From Streptomyces dengpaensis (GTDB lineage Bacteria > Actinomycetota > Actinomycetes > Streptomycetales > Streptomycetaceae): 64,000 nt of DNA. Positions 37,880-45,763 of this stretch are shown one piece after another. A program made the translations under genes and the position numbers. Each line of letters opens with the position of its first letter. Positions within the stretch are counted from its first letter, which is position 1. Location of the stretch: positions 5,766,001 to 5,830,000 of the forward strand of contig NZ_CP026652.1 of NCBI RefSeq assembly GCF_002946835.1, written 5' to 3'. Under the pieces are notes generated by a model. It searched no databases and had not been told where the DNA came from. It saw nothing but the letters and a program-made list of their open reading frames with translations.

Positions 37880-38590
37880 ATGGGAGAGCAGGACATGCCT
37901 ACCGGTCCGGCGAGTGACACGGAGTACGACGCCGCCGACGCCGCCAAGGGTGGCGCGGCGCGGCGTCTGACGACCGGCCCCGGAAACGGCCCCTCGAATC
38001 CGGGCAAGCGCCGCCTCGGCGTCATGGGCGGAACATTCGACCCGATCCACCACGGGCACCTCGTGGCGGCCAGTGAGGTCGCCGCGCAGTTCCACCTCGA
38101 CGAGGTGGTCTTCGTGCCGACCGGGCAGCCGTGGCAGAAGAGCGACCGCAAGGTCTCCCCGGCCGAGGACCGCTATCTGATGACGGTCATCGCGACCGCC
38201 GAGAACCCCCAGTTCTCGGTGAGCCGCATCGACATCGACCGCGGCGGCCCGACCTACACCACGGACACCCTGCGCGACCTGAAGGCGCTCAACCCCGACA
38301 CCGACCTCTTCTTCATCACGGGCGCCGACGCGCTCGGCCAGATCCTGACCTGGCGGTACACGGAAGAGCTGTTCTCCCTCGCGCACTTCATCGGGGTCAC
38401 CCGGCCCGGCCACACCCTGACCGACCCAGGACTTCCCGAGGGCGGCGTCTCACTCGTCGAAGTTCCCGCGCTCGCCATCTCGTCCACAGACTGCCGTGCG
38501 AGAGTCGCCAAGGGAGAGCCCGTCTGGTATCTGGTGCCGGACGGTGTGGTGCGCTACATCGACAAGCGAGAGCTGTACCGCGGCGACTGA
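37880..38590 (+). CDS. nadD: Nicotinate-nucleotide adenylyltransferase
   Basis: A 236-aa enzyme making nicotinate adenine dinucleotide in NAD synthesis. It has the nucleotidyltransferase motif [15 protein letters not shown] (about residues 46-60) and the late SSTDCRARV segment. The first 40 residues are an Ala/Gly-rich extension common in Streptomyces. ATG 37880 is used; TAGTGT lies eight bases upstream, so the transcript could be leaderless, while ATG 37895 with GGAG upstream is an alternative. It opens the nadD-LytR_C-rsfS-phosphatase series. Confidence 0.93.
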   Translation: MGEQDMPTGPASDTEYDAADAAKGGAARRLTTGPGNGPSNPGKRRLGVMGGTFDPIHHGHLVAASEVAAQFHLDEVVFVPTGQPWQKSDRKVSPAEDRYLMTVIATAENPQFSVSRIDIDRGGPTYTTDTLRDLKALNPDTDLFFITGADALGQILTWRYTEELFSLAHFIGVTRPGHTLTDPGLPEGGVSLVEVPALAISSTDCRARVAKGEPVWYLVPDGVVRYIDKRELYRGD

Positions 38591-38606
38591 GCCGAGAGGG
38601 GCACCG

Positions 38607-40406
38607 GTGAACGACCGATACGACGGATACACGGGCGGCGACCCGTACGAACTCGTCGGCTACGACGAGTTCGGACAGCCTGTGTACCGACAGGTGCAGC
38701 AGCCGCCTCCCCAGGGTTACGACCCCTACGGCGCCCAGCCGCAGGGGTACGGCTACGACCCGTACGCGACCGGTCAGCAGCAGCCCGCCCAGCCGTACGA
38801 CATGGGCCGACAGCCGCCTGTGTCAGCGTATGACACCGGTCAGCAGCGACCTGTGTCGTCCTATGACACCGGTCAGCAGCCGCCGGTCCCCCCGTACGAC
38901 GCCTACGACCCGTACGGCACCGGCGCGCCCGGAGCCGCCGGGACGAGCTCGCCGGCGTACGACCCCTATGGGCAGAGTGCGGGCCCGGCCGGCGCCGCGC
39001 GTACGGGGCGGCAGCCCCGCGTCGCGCAGACCGGTCAGCAGCCCCGCGTCGCCGAGCAGACCGCCTACATCCCGCAGCAGGCCGGGCCCCCCGCCGAGAA
39101 CGGCGAGCAGCGGGCCGACCGGGACTACCGCACCGAGCAGTTCGCCTTCGTCGAGGAGCAGGAAGCCGACCCCGAAGACGTCATCGACTGGCTGCAGTTC
39201 ACCGAGAACCGCACCGAACGGCGCGAGGAGGCCAAGCGCCGCGCGCGCAGCCGGGTCGTCGCCCTGGTCGTGGTGCTCGCCCTGGTCGCGGTCGGCGGCG
39301 TCGGCTACCTCTGGTACGCGGGCAAGCTGCCCGGCGCGTCCTCGGACAGCAAGTCCGGTACGACGGCCGCCGTCGGCGCCCAGAACCGCGACGTGCTCGT
39401 CGTCCACCTGCACAACACGAAGGGCGGCGGCACCTCCACGGCGCTGCTCGTCGACAACACCACCACCAAGCAGGGCACCACCGTCCTGCTGCCCAACTCC
39501 CTTGCCCTGACGGACGACAACGGCTCGACGACCACCCTCGCCAAGTCCGTCGAGGACGACGGCTCCTCCGGCACCCAGGACGCGATCGACACGGTGCTCG
39601 GGACCAGCATTCAGGGCACCTGGCGCCTCGACACCCCCTACCTCAGCAACCTCGTCGAGCTTGTCGGCAACGTCGACATCACCACCAACGCCGATGTGCC
39701 CGACCCCGAAGCGAAGAAGAAGGGCGAGTCGCCCCTCGTGAAGAAGGGCGAGAACCAGACCCTCAGCGGCAAGATGGCCGTCGCCTACGCCACCTACCGG
39801 GCCCCGGGCGAGGCCCAGAACGCGCAGTTGGAGCGGTTCGGACAGGTCATGCAGGGCGTGCTGCGCAAGCTGTCCTCCGACAAGCAGGCCGCGACCGTCA
39901 CCGTGCAGACTCTGGCGCAGATCCTCGACCCACCGCTGACCGACCAGGACCTCGGCGCCTTCCTCGCCAAGCTCGCCGACCTCGCCAAGGGCGGCGATTA
40001 CAAGACCGCGCTGCTGCCCGTGCAGCAGGACGGCACCCTGAGCGCGAGCGCCTCCGACAGCGTGGTCAAGGACGTGCTCGGCGGCACCGCGAAGAGCCCC
40101 GACGCCGATGCCGCCGTCCGCGTCGGCATCAACAACGCGACGGGCGACAAGGCCGCCACCGAGCAGGCCCGTGTCGTCCTGGTCAACGGTGGCTACACCT
40201 TCCTCGACTCCGGTACGGCCACCGGCGCCCAGAGTGTGTCCCGGATCACCTACTCCGACCCCGCCAAGAAGAACGACGCCACCGAGGTCGCCAAGACCCT
40301 GGGCCTGTCCACCGACTCCGTCGAGAAGGGCAAGGTCACCTCCAATGCGGACGTGTCCGTGGTCCTCGGCCAGGACTACGAGGTGACCAGCGGCTCGACG
40401 GGGTGA
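38607..40406 (+). CDS. LytR_C-domain membrane protein with disordered Tyr/Gln/Pro N-terminus
   Basis: A 599-aa protein. Residues 1-200 are low complexity with repeated PYDTGQQ-like units (SAYDTGQQRPVSSYDTGQQ), then a transmembrane segment at about 216-234 (VVALVVVLALVAVGGVGYLW). The outer part resembles a degenerate LCP domain (RDVLVVHLHNTKGGG; GKMAVAYATYR) without the usual arginine set, and ends in a LytR_C domain (VRVGINNATGDKAATEQARV). GTG 38607 has GAGAGGGG upstream. It lies between nadD and rsfS, as is common in Streptomyces. A role at the cell wall is inferred. Confidence 0.85.
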   Translation: MNDRYDGYTGGDPYELVGYDEFGQPVYRQVQQPPPQGYDPYGAQPQGYGYDPYATGQQQPAQPYDMGRQPPVSAYDTGQQRPVSSYDTGQQPPVPPYDAYDPYGTGAPGAAGTSSPAYDPYGQSAGPAGAARTGRQPRVAQTGQQPRVAEQTAYIPQQAGPPAENGEQRADRDYRTEQFAFVEEQEADPEDVIDWLQFTENRTERREEAKRRARSRVVALVVVLALVAVGGVGYLWYAGKLPGASSDSKSGTTAAVGAQNRDVLVVHLHNTKGGGTSTALLVDNTTTKQGTTVLLPNSLALTDDNGSTTTLAKSVEDDGSSGTQDAIDTVLGTSIQGTWRLDTPYLSNLVELVGNVDITTNADVPDPEAKKKGESPLVKKGENQTLSGKMAVAYATYRAPGEAQNAQLERFGQVMQGVLRKLSSDKQAATVTVQTLAQILDPPLTDQDLGAFLAKLADLAKGGDYKTALLPVQQDGTLSASASDSVVKDVLGGTAKSPDADAAVRVGINNATGDKAATEQARVVLVNGGYTFLDSGTATGAQSVSRITYSDPAKKNDATEVAKTLGLSTDSVEKGKVTSNADVSVVLGQDYEVTSGSTG

Positions 40407-40606
40407 CCGACGCCACGTCCCGGGGCGGTCGAGGGCCCGCCCCGGGCGACGGGCGGCCCGCGCTGGGCGGGGACGGGCGGCCCACCCCTGGTGGCCGACG
40501 GCCCGTCCCGGGGCGCCGGAGGCCGGGGCCGGAGAAACGCGTGGGGTGTCCTCGGCGGTCCGTGAGACCCTTGAGTCATTACTGACCGCCGACGGAAAGC
40601 CGCGTA
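40407..40606. other. Intergenic GC-rich repeats before rsfS
   Basis: No gene. GACGGGCGGCCC occurs twice (about 40449 and 40482), and hairpins such as GGCCCGTCCC with GGGACGGGC can form. Possible terminator of the LytR_C gene. Confidence 0.35.
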
Positions 40607-41050
40607 GTGACCGCCACGGACCGCTCCATCGAGCTCATCAAGACCGCCGCACAGGCGGCCGCCGACAAGCTCGCGCACGACATCATCGCCTACGACGTCA
40701 GTGACGTGCTCTCCATCACCGACGCCTTCCTGCTGGCGTCCGCGCCCAGCGACCGCCAGGTCAAGTCGATCGTCGACGAGGTCGAGGAGCGGCTGAACAA
40801 GGAGCTCGGCGCCAAGCCGGTGCGCCGCGAGGGCGACCGTGAGGCCCGCTGGGTGCTGCTGGACTACGTCGACATCGTGGTGCACGTGCAGCACAGCGAG
40901 GAGCGTGTCTTCTACGCCCTGGAGCGGCTGTGGAAGGACTGCCCGGAGATGGACCTGCCCGCCGACGCCAAGGCGACCCGCGGCAAGGCCGCCGAGCATG
41001 CCAAGCTCCAGGCCGAGGAGGACGCCGCGGACCTGAGGGAGCTGCGGTGA
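40607..41050 (+). CDS. rsfS: Ribosomal silencing factor RsfS
   Basis: A 147-aa protein of the RsfS/Iojap family (AHDIIAYDVSDVLSITDAFL; GDREARWVLLDYVDIVVHV; RVFYALERLW). It binds L14 and blocks subunit joining when nutrients are short. GTG 40607 has GGAAAG upstream. The stop overlaps the start of the phosphatase gene by three bases, so the two are coupled. Confidence 0.94.
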   Translation: MTATDRSIELIKTAAQAAADKLAHDIIAYDVSDVLSITDAFLLASAPSDRQVKSIVDEVEERLNKELGAKPVRREGDREARWVLLDYVDIVVHVQHSEERVFYALERLWKDCPEMDLPADAKATRGKAAEHAKLQAEEDAADLRELR

Positions 41051-41709
41051 GCGTCGAGGCCGGGAAGATGCCGGGCCGGGGCCGCCGCGTCATCCTCTGG
41101 CGGCACGGCCAGACCGCCTGGAACCTGGAGCGCCGCTTCCAGGGCTCCACGGACATCGAGCTGACCCAGACGGGCGTCGGCCAGGCCCGCCGCGCCGCCC
41201 GGCTGCTCGCCTCGCTGAAGCCCGACGCGATCGTCGCCTCGGACCTCAAGCGTGCCTCCGCCACGGCCGCCGAGCTGTCCGCCCTCACCGGCCTCAACGT
41301 CACCCACGACGAGGGCCTGCGCGAGACGTACGCGGGCGTCTGGCAGGGGCTGACGCACGAGGAGATCATCGCCCGGTACGGCGACGAGTACTCCGCCTGG
41401 AAGCGCGGTGAGCCGGTGCGCCGCGGTGGTGGCGAGCTGGAGACCGAGGTAGCCGACCGCGCCGCCCCCATCGTCGTGCGGCATGCCGACAAACTCCCCG
41501 AGGACGGCACCCTCGTGGTCGTCAGCCACGGCGGCACGATCCGCACCACCATCGGCCGTCTCCTCGGCCTGGAGTCCCAGCACTGGGAGAGCCTCGGCGG
41601 CCTCTCCAACTGCTGCTGGTCCGTCCTCGGAGAGGGCGCCCGCGGCTGGCGACTCCTGGAGCACAACGCCGGCACGCTGCCGGAGCCGGTGCTCGGCGAC
41701 GACGACTGA
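41047..41709 (+). CDS. Histidine phosphatase family protein (phosphoglycerate mutase-like)
   Basis: A 220-aa protein with the RHG motif VILWRHGQTAWNLE (residues about 15-28), the second arginine and glutamate in LRETYAGVWQG, and the distal histidine VVSHGGTIR near residue 160. It could be a glucosyl-3-phosphoglycerate or general sugar phosphatase; substrate is not evident. GTG 41047 overlaps the rsfS stop. The tRNA-Ala gene follows. Confidence 0.9.
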   Translation: MSVEAGKMPGRGRRVILWRHGQTAWNLERRFQGSTDIELTQTGVGQARRAARLLASLKPDAIVASDLKRASATAAELSALTGLNVTHDEGLRETYAGVWQGLTHEEIIARYGDEYSAWKRGEPVRRGGGELETEVADRAAPIVVRHADKLPEDGTLVVVSHGGTIRTTIGRLLGLESQHWESLGGLSNCCWSVLGEGARGWRLLEHNAGTLPEPVLGDDD

Positions 41710-41816
41710 GCGGCTCCCTGTCCGGTCCCTTGGGCCCGTCGGGACCGGATTTCACTTTCTGGCTGGTCGCAGGCTAAAGTTCTTCTTGTTCAGCTCGCAG
41801 GGCGGGAAGAACGCAA

Positions 41817-41889
41817 GGGGCTATAGCTCAGTTGGTAGAGCGCCTGCATGGCATGCAGGAGGTCAGGAGTTCAATTCTCCTTAGCTCCA
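41817..41889 (+). tRNA. tRNA-Ala (GGC), copy 1
   Basis: A 73-nt cloverleaf: acceptor GGGGCTA with TAGCTCC, D-arm GCTC/GAGC, anticodon stem CCTGC/GCAGG with loop ATGGCAT (anticodon GGC), and T-arm AGGAG with TTCAATT. No CCA is encoded. Identical to the gene at 44022-44094, including a few flanking bases on each side. Confidence 0.97.
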
Positions 41890-41932
41890 CAGATTGACTC
41901 TCTTTCGAGTCGTCAGAGATCAATGGTCAAGG

Positions 41933-41962
41933 ATCCCGTTCCCGTCAGGGAGCGGGATTTTT
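41933..41962 (+). terminator. Terminator after tRNA-Ala copy 1
   Basis: ATCCCGTTCCC (41933-41943) pairs with GGGAGCGGGAT (41948-41958, one G-T) around GTCA and is followed by TTTT. Confidence 0.85.
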
Positions 41963-42317
41963 CGTTGTGGTGGGTTGCCGTCGTGGGCCGCAGATCCCGC
42001 AGTCGCGCCGCGCGCAGGCGACGGCGATGAGCGTCCACAGAGCGTTGCACACCCTTGTGTTGAGGGTCCGGGGCGTGAAGAACACGGCGCGGCACGCGCA
42101 GTTGGTGGCGAGGATTCCTGAACCGGCTTGAGTCACTTGGGGCTCCCGGGGCGTATACCTCTGCGGACGCGCCCTCGCGTGCACGTATGCGCTGGCCGCG
42201 ACGGCCACGCCGGGCGCCGTGTCCGGACTGGTACGAAGGCGTCGCTGACCGTATTGCTCCAGCCGTGGCAGAATCAAACGGCCGGAAGGGGGCGCGGCCC
42301 GACGGGAGGGAGAAGCG
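41963..42317. other. 355-bp stretch without a recognised gene
   Basis: Both strands have open frames but no convincing starts or family resemblance. The reverse strand from about 42165 to 41970 reads CRAVFFTPRTLNTRVCNAL and CGICGPRRQPTTT-like segments, reminiscent of a decayed regulatory protein, but I cannot support a call. Confidence 0.3.
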
Positions 42318-42491
42318 ATGCCTGCGAGCATCCTCGAGGAGGTCGACGATCTCCTCGCAGTGGCACCGAAGCGGAGAAAAGCCACTCGTCTCGACTGCCC
42401 TTCCTGCGGATCGGTCCACGTCGCCCAGGTCCTCGGTGACAACGGCGGGATCTCCTCCGTGTGCACGGCCTGCGGCCACAGCTGGAGCTGA
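42318..42491 (+). CDS. Zinc-ribbon protein (57 aa)
   Basis: ATG 42318 follows GGGAGGGAG. The protein has a helical start (ASILEEVDDLLAVAPKRRK) and one zinc ribbon with CPSCGS and CTACGHSW about 22 residues apart. It may bind nucleic acid or be a small adaptor. Its stop lies three bases before the next start. Confidence 0.7.
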   Translation: MPASILEEVDDLLAVAPKRRKATRLDCPSCGSVHVAQVLGDNGGISSVCTACGHSWS

Positions 42492-42494
42492 TCG

Positions 42495-42728
42495 ATGGGT
42501 GCACATAGGCGGAAGTGCGATTGGTGCGGCAGTGGTACGCCGATCGTCCGCGACATGGAGCCGGTCAACCACGACTACCAGTACTGGTGCGAGGAATGCG
42601 CGCGGGCGCTGATCATAAAAGGCGACCCGATCGAGACGTACCGCGAGCTGGAGGGCGAGCCGATCTACGGTCGGCTCCTCGAGGAGCACTGCACGCTCAA
42701 ACGCTTCTATACGTTCGCCACAGCCTGA
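42495..42728 (+). CDS. Small zinc-binding protein (77 aa)
   Basis: ATG 42495 with GGAG upstream inside the preceding gene. Cysteines CDWCGSG and CEECAR, about 23 residues apart, likely hold one zinc. The rest is acidic (IIKGDPIETYRELEGEPIYG). Its last 32 bp overlap the 3' end of the convergent GT87 gene. Confidence 0.7.
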   Translation: MGAHRRKCDWCGSGTPIVRDMEPVNHDYQYWCEECARALIIKGDPIETYRELEGEPIYGRLLEEHCTLKRFYTFATA

Positions 42729-43893
42729 CCCCGGCGAGGGCGAGGAAGGCGAAACCGGTTCCTACGTAGAGGGCCGACAACGTCAACTCGAGGCCGTTCT
42801 GGTGCAGTTCGAACCTGCCCGGCCCGTGCGGCACCCACCACAGTGCGTAGGCGCAGAAGACCACGGCCGCACAGAGCGCGGCCGTCCGGTTCACCGCCGC
42901 GAGGACCAGCACCATCGGTACGCACCACACCCAGTGGTGCGACCACGACACAGGACTCACCAGCAGCGCCGTCACCGCGCAGGCGACCGTCGCCCAGGCC
43001 CGCTCCCCGCGCAGTTCGGCGGCCACGGCGGCCGCGAGGCCCGCGGTGCCCGCCAGGGCCGCCGCCGCGACCCATGGGGCTCCGGGCTCCGTGGTGTGCA
43101 GCAGCCGGGCCAGGACGCCGCGCAGCGACTGGTTCGCGGTGTTCTCGACGAGCCCGACCCGGCCCGCCGCGAAGACCATGCGGGTCCAAAAGCGCCAGGA
43201 GTCGTGCGGCAGAACGGCCGCCGCCAGCAGCGTCGCCCCGGTGAACGCGGCGGCGGCCCCGCCCGCGTGCCGCAGCCACGGCCCCCCGGAACCCCGTCTT
43301 GTGTGCGCCACGACACCGGTGACCAGCAGGAACACCGCGAACAGCGCGGGTGTCAGCTTGATTGCCGCCGCGATCCCGATGCCCACCCCGGCCCAGCGGT
43401 GACCGGGCCGCCGCGACAGGTCCCACAGCGCCAGCACGGCCAGCAGCAGATTGATCTGGCCGTACCGCAGCGTCGTCCATACCGGTTCGCACCACACGGC
43501 GGCCGCCGAGACCCACCAGACGCACTCCACGCGCGCGTGGCCGGCGAGCCGCAGCGAGAGCGCCACGAACGCCACAAGAAGGGCCAGGTTTCCGGCCGTC
43601 GCCACGGTGCGCATGCTCGCCGTGTCCAGCAGCGTCAGAGGCGTGAACAGCAGCGCCGCGAACGGCGGGTAGGTGGTGGGCAGATGGGCCTCGGTCGCGC
43701 GCAACGCGTAGAGGTCGCCGCCCGCGCGGACCGTCTCGCCCTGCGCGCGGTACACCATCAGGTCGATCATCGAGACGTGTGCCGCCCGCTGCGCGCACCA
43801 GAAAACCGCGAAGGACAGTAGGCACACCCCCAGGGCAACGGGCGCACGACGGCGGGCACGGGGGAGCGCGGTCACGGTCACGAAAGCCGACAC
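42697..43893 (-). CDS. GT87/DUF2029-family membrane glycosyltransferase (mannosyltransferase-like)
   Basis: A 398-aa polytopic protein with about ten hydrophobic spans and the GT-C pattern of polyprenyl-phosphate-dependent mannosyltransferases: acidic DLMVYRAQGETVRAGGDLY in the first loop, TTYPPFAALLFTPL, RYGQINLLLAVLAL, KLTPALFAVFLL, NQSLRGVLARLL and SWSHHWVWCVP. Members such as PimE add mannose outside the membrane; the acceptor here is unknown. GTG 43893 is used, without an obvious ribosome binding site. It is convergent with, and overlaps, the zinc-protein gene. Confidence 0.85.
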   Translation of the reverse strand: MSAFVTVTALPRARRRAPVALGVCLLSFAVFWCAQRAAHVSMIDLMVYRAQGETVRAGGDLYALRATEAHLPTTYPPFAALLFTPLTLLDTASMRTVATAGNLALLVAFVALSLRLAGHARVECVWWVSAAAVWCEPVWTTLRYGQINLLLAVLALWDLSRRPGHRWAGVGIGIAAAIKLTPALFAVFLLVTGVVAHTRRGSGGPWLRHAGGAAAAFTGATLLAAAVLPHDSWRFWTRMVFAAGRVGLVENTANQSLRGVLARLLHTTEPGAPWVAAAALAGTAGLAAAVAAELRGERAWATVACAVTALLVSPVSWSHHWVWCVPMVLVLAAVNRTAALCAAVVFCAYALWWVPHGPGRFELHQNGLELTLSALYVGTGFAFLALAGVRLWRTYRSV

Positions 43894-44021
43894 TAGCCAG
43901 CGAATCCGTACAGAAGGGAAACGATTTGGTGGTGCACCCGGGGGACCGTGTAATGTTGGCGTCGCCGCCGGGGGAAACCGGGCGACACGGTCGAAAACGC
44001 GGCTCCACCGCGTGGCCGCAA

Positions 44022-44094
44022 GGGGCTATAGCTCAGTTGGTAGAGCGCCTGCATGGCATGCAGGAGGTCAGGAGTTCAATTCTCCTTAGCTCCA
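44022..44094 (+). tRNA. tRNA-Ala (GGC), copy 2
   Basis: Identical 73-nt sequence to 41817-41889, with the same GCAA bases before and CAGA-type bases after. The two copies are 2.2 kb apart in direct orientation. Confidence 0.97.
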
Positions 44095-44106
44095 CAGACG
44101 TTGAAG

Positions 44107-44138
44107 GCGGGCCACCCGATCAGGGTGGCCCGCTTCTT
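44107..44138. terminator. Terminator between tRNA-Ala copy 2 and the NuoF-like gene
   Basis: A perfect 11-bp stem, GCGGGCCACCC (44107-44117) with 44123-44133 around GATCA, followed by TTCTT. It can serve the tRNA on one strand and the NuoF-like gene on the other. Confidence 0.8.
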
Positions 44139-44143
44139 CGTGT

Positions 44144-45763
44144 TCAGCGTCCGCTGCCGAGCGCGCGGCGGCCGCGCCCCTGGGACAGGACCGGCAAGTT
44201 GTTGCGCGCCGGGGCGGAGGAGCGGGTGTCCTCCTCGATGCGCAGCGCGAGTGCCGGGCAGCGGCGCACGGCGCGCATGGCCTTCGCCTCCGCGTACCGG
44301 GGCACCTGTGCCTGCGCGACGGTCGGGAAGCCGTCGGCGCCCAGCTCGAAGACCTCCGGAAGGATGTCCGCGCACAGCCCGTGCCCGCGGCACAGCGTCC
44401 AGTCGACGTAGATCTTCTGACGGCTGGGACCGGTCTCCTGCTGCCCCTGGCCGCCCGGGACGCCCGTAGGGACCTGGCCACCCTCGAAGAGCGGCAGAAC
44501 GCCCTCCACGGGCCTTCCGCAGCCGTTTCCGAGGACGTGCGCGGCCAGGTCGTCCGTGAATGCCTTGATGGTCGACTCGATGAACATGGCCGAGCCGTCC
44601 GGGTGCGAGCAGGCGCCGCGCCGCTTCACCGCCTTGGCGACCTGCTTCACGGCCTCCAGGGCGGCCGGGCCGCCGCCGTTGAGGATGTCCTCCAGGCCGC
44701 GCGCCGCGGCGGGCAGACCGAGGTAGCAGGGCCCGCACTGTCCCGCGCTCTCCTCGGCCAGCCATTGCGCCACGCGCAGCGACTCGCCCAGCGGGCAGGT
44801 CTGCTGGCTGATCGGCAGGACCGCGCCCGCGCCGAGCGCACCGCCCACCGCGTCCAGGGAGTTACGCGAGACGATCGCCTCGTCGACCGTCGCCGCGTCC
44901 AGCCACTTGCCGTGGTACCCGCCGGTCAGCACGCCCTGCGGCGAGGGCGGGGCGCCGGCCAGCTGGAGCACGTAGCGCAGCGGCACACCGGTCGGGACCT
45001 CGATCACCATGGGGCGGGCGACCGCGCCGGAGACGGTGAGCATGACGGTGCCCGGCTCGTCGTACAGGCCGGTGTTGCGGTAGCGGTCGGGGCCCATGCG
45101 GGCGGCGATGGCCAGCTGGGCGAACGTCTCGGCGTTGGACAGCAGGGTGGGCGCGCCGCCGACGCCGCTCTGCGACGCGCTGATCTTGCGGCCGGGCGGG
45201 ATGGCCGGGCCGCCGTCGATGGAGCGGATCAGCGAAGCGGCCGCTCCCGTGACCATGCGCACGGGATTGCGCTGCACGCGCGCGCGGACGGCCGATCCAC
45301 GCCGGTTGCTCAGGCCGCGCTCGGCCAGCGCGGCCTCCATGGACCGCTGGGTGGATTCGCGGGTCACGCCGACGACCAGGGTGCGCGCGCCCATGGCCTC
45401 CGCGGCCAGCAGGGCGCCGTCCAGGATGAGGTGCGGGGCGCGGTTGATGAGCACCGTGTCCTTGCGGCAGGCGGGTTCGTCCTCGCTACCGTTCACGACG
45501 ACAACGGGGCGGATGCCCTTCTTGATGGCCGTCTCGGCGACCGAGCGCAGCTTTTTGGCGAAGGGGAAGCCCGCGCCGCCGCGGCCCTTCAGGGAGATCG
45601 CTTCGGCGAGGCTCGCAAGCTGTTCGCCGCCCATCGGTTCGAGCGGTCCGTGCACCTTGAGGTGCATCGGGAGATCAAGCCGTTCAACCAGGTCGAAGCC
45701 CGACGTGAGCTGCGGAAGTCCGACCACGCGGACTTCCGGGACGTCGGGCAGGGCCTCGTTCAC
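44144..45763 (-). CDS. NuoF-like flavoprotein fused to a 3Fe-4S-type ferredoxin domain
   Basis: A 539-aa protein. Residues about 50-250 form the FMN/NAD-binding NuoF fold (LKGRGGAGFPFAKKL; VVVNGSEDEPACRKDT; LLSNAETFAQLA), followed by an SLBB domain and the NuoF cluster motif SAGQCGPCYLG (about 340-350). The C-terminal 80 residues are a small ferredoxin (CRGHGLCADI and VRRCPALAL, with CxxxxxC and CP). GTG 45763 abuts the stop of the upstream cytochrome-like gene, so the two are coupled. Likely a cytoplasmic electron carrier feeding the membrane partner. It is not part of a nuo operon. Confidence 0.88.
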   Translation of the reverse strand: MNEALPDVPEVRVVGLPQLTSGFDLVERLDLPMHLKVHGPLEPMGGEQLASLAEAISLKGRGGAGFPFAKKLRSVAETAIKKGIRPVVVVNGSEDEPACRKDTVLINRAPHLILDGALLAAEAMGARTLVVGVTRESTQRSMEAALAERGLSNRRGSAVRARVQRNPVRMVTGAAASLIRSIDGGPAIPPGRKISASQSGVGGAPTLLSNAETFAQLAIAARMGPDRYRNTGLYDEPGTVMLTVSGAVARPMVIEVPTGVPLRYVLQLAGAPPSPQGVLTGGYHGKWLDAATVDEAIVSRNSLDAVGGALGAGAVLPISQQTCPLGESLRVAQWLAEESAGQCGPCYLGLPAAARGLEDILNGGGPAALEAVKQVAKAVKRRGACSHPDGSAMFIESTIKAFTDDLAAHVLGNGCGRPVEGVLPLFEGGQVPTGVPGGQGQQETGPSRQKIYVDWTLCRGHGLCADILPEVFELGADGFPTVAQAQVPRYAEAKAMRAVRRCPALALRIEEDTRSSAPARNNLPVLSQGRGRRALGSGR

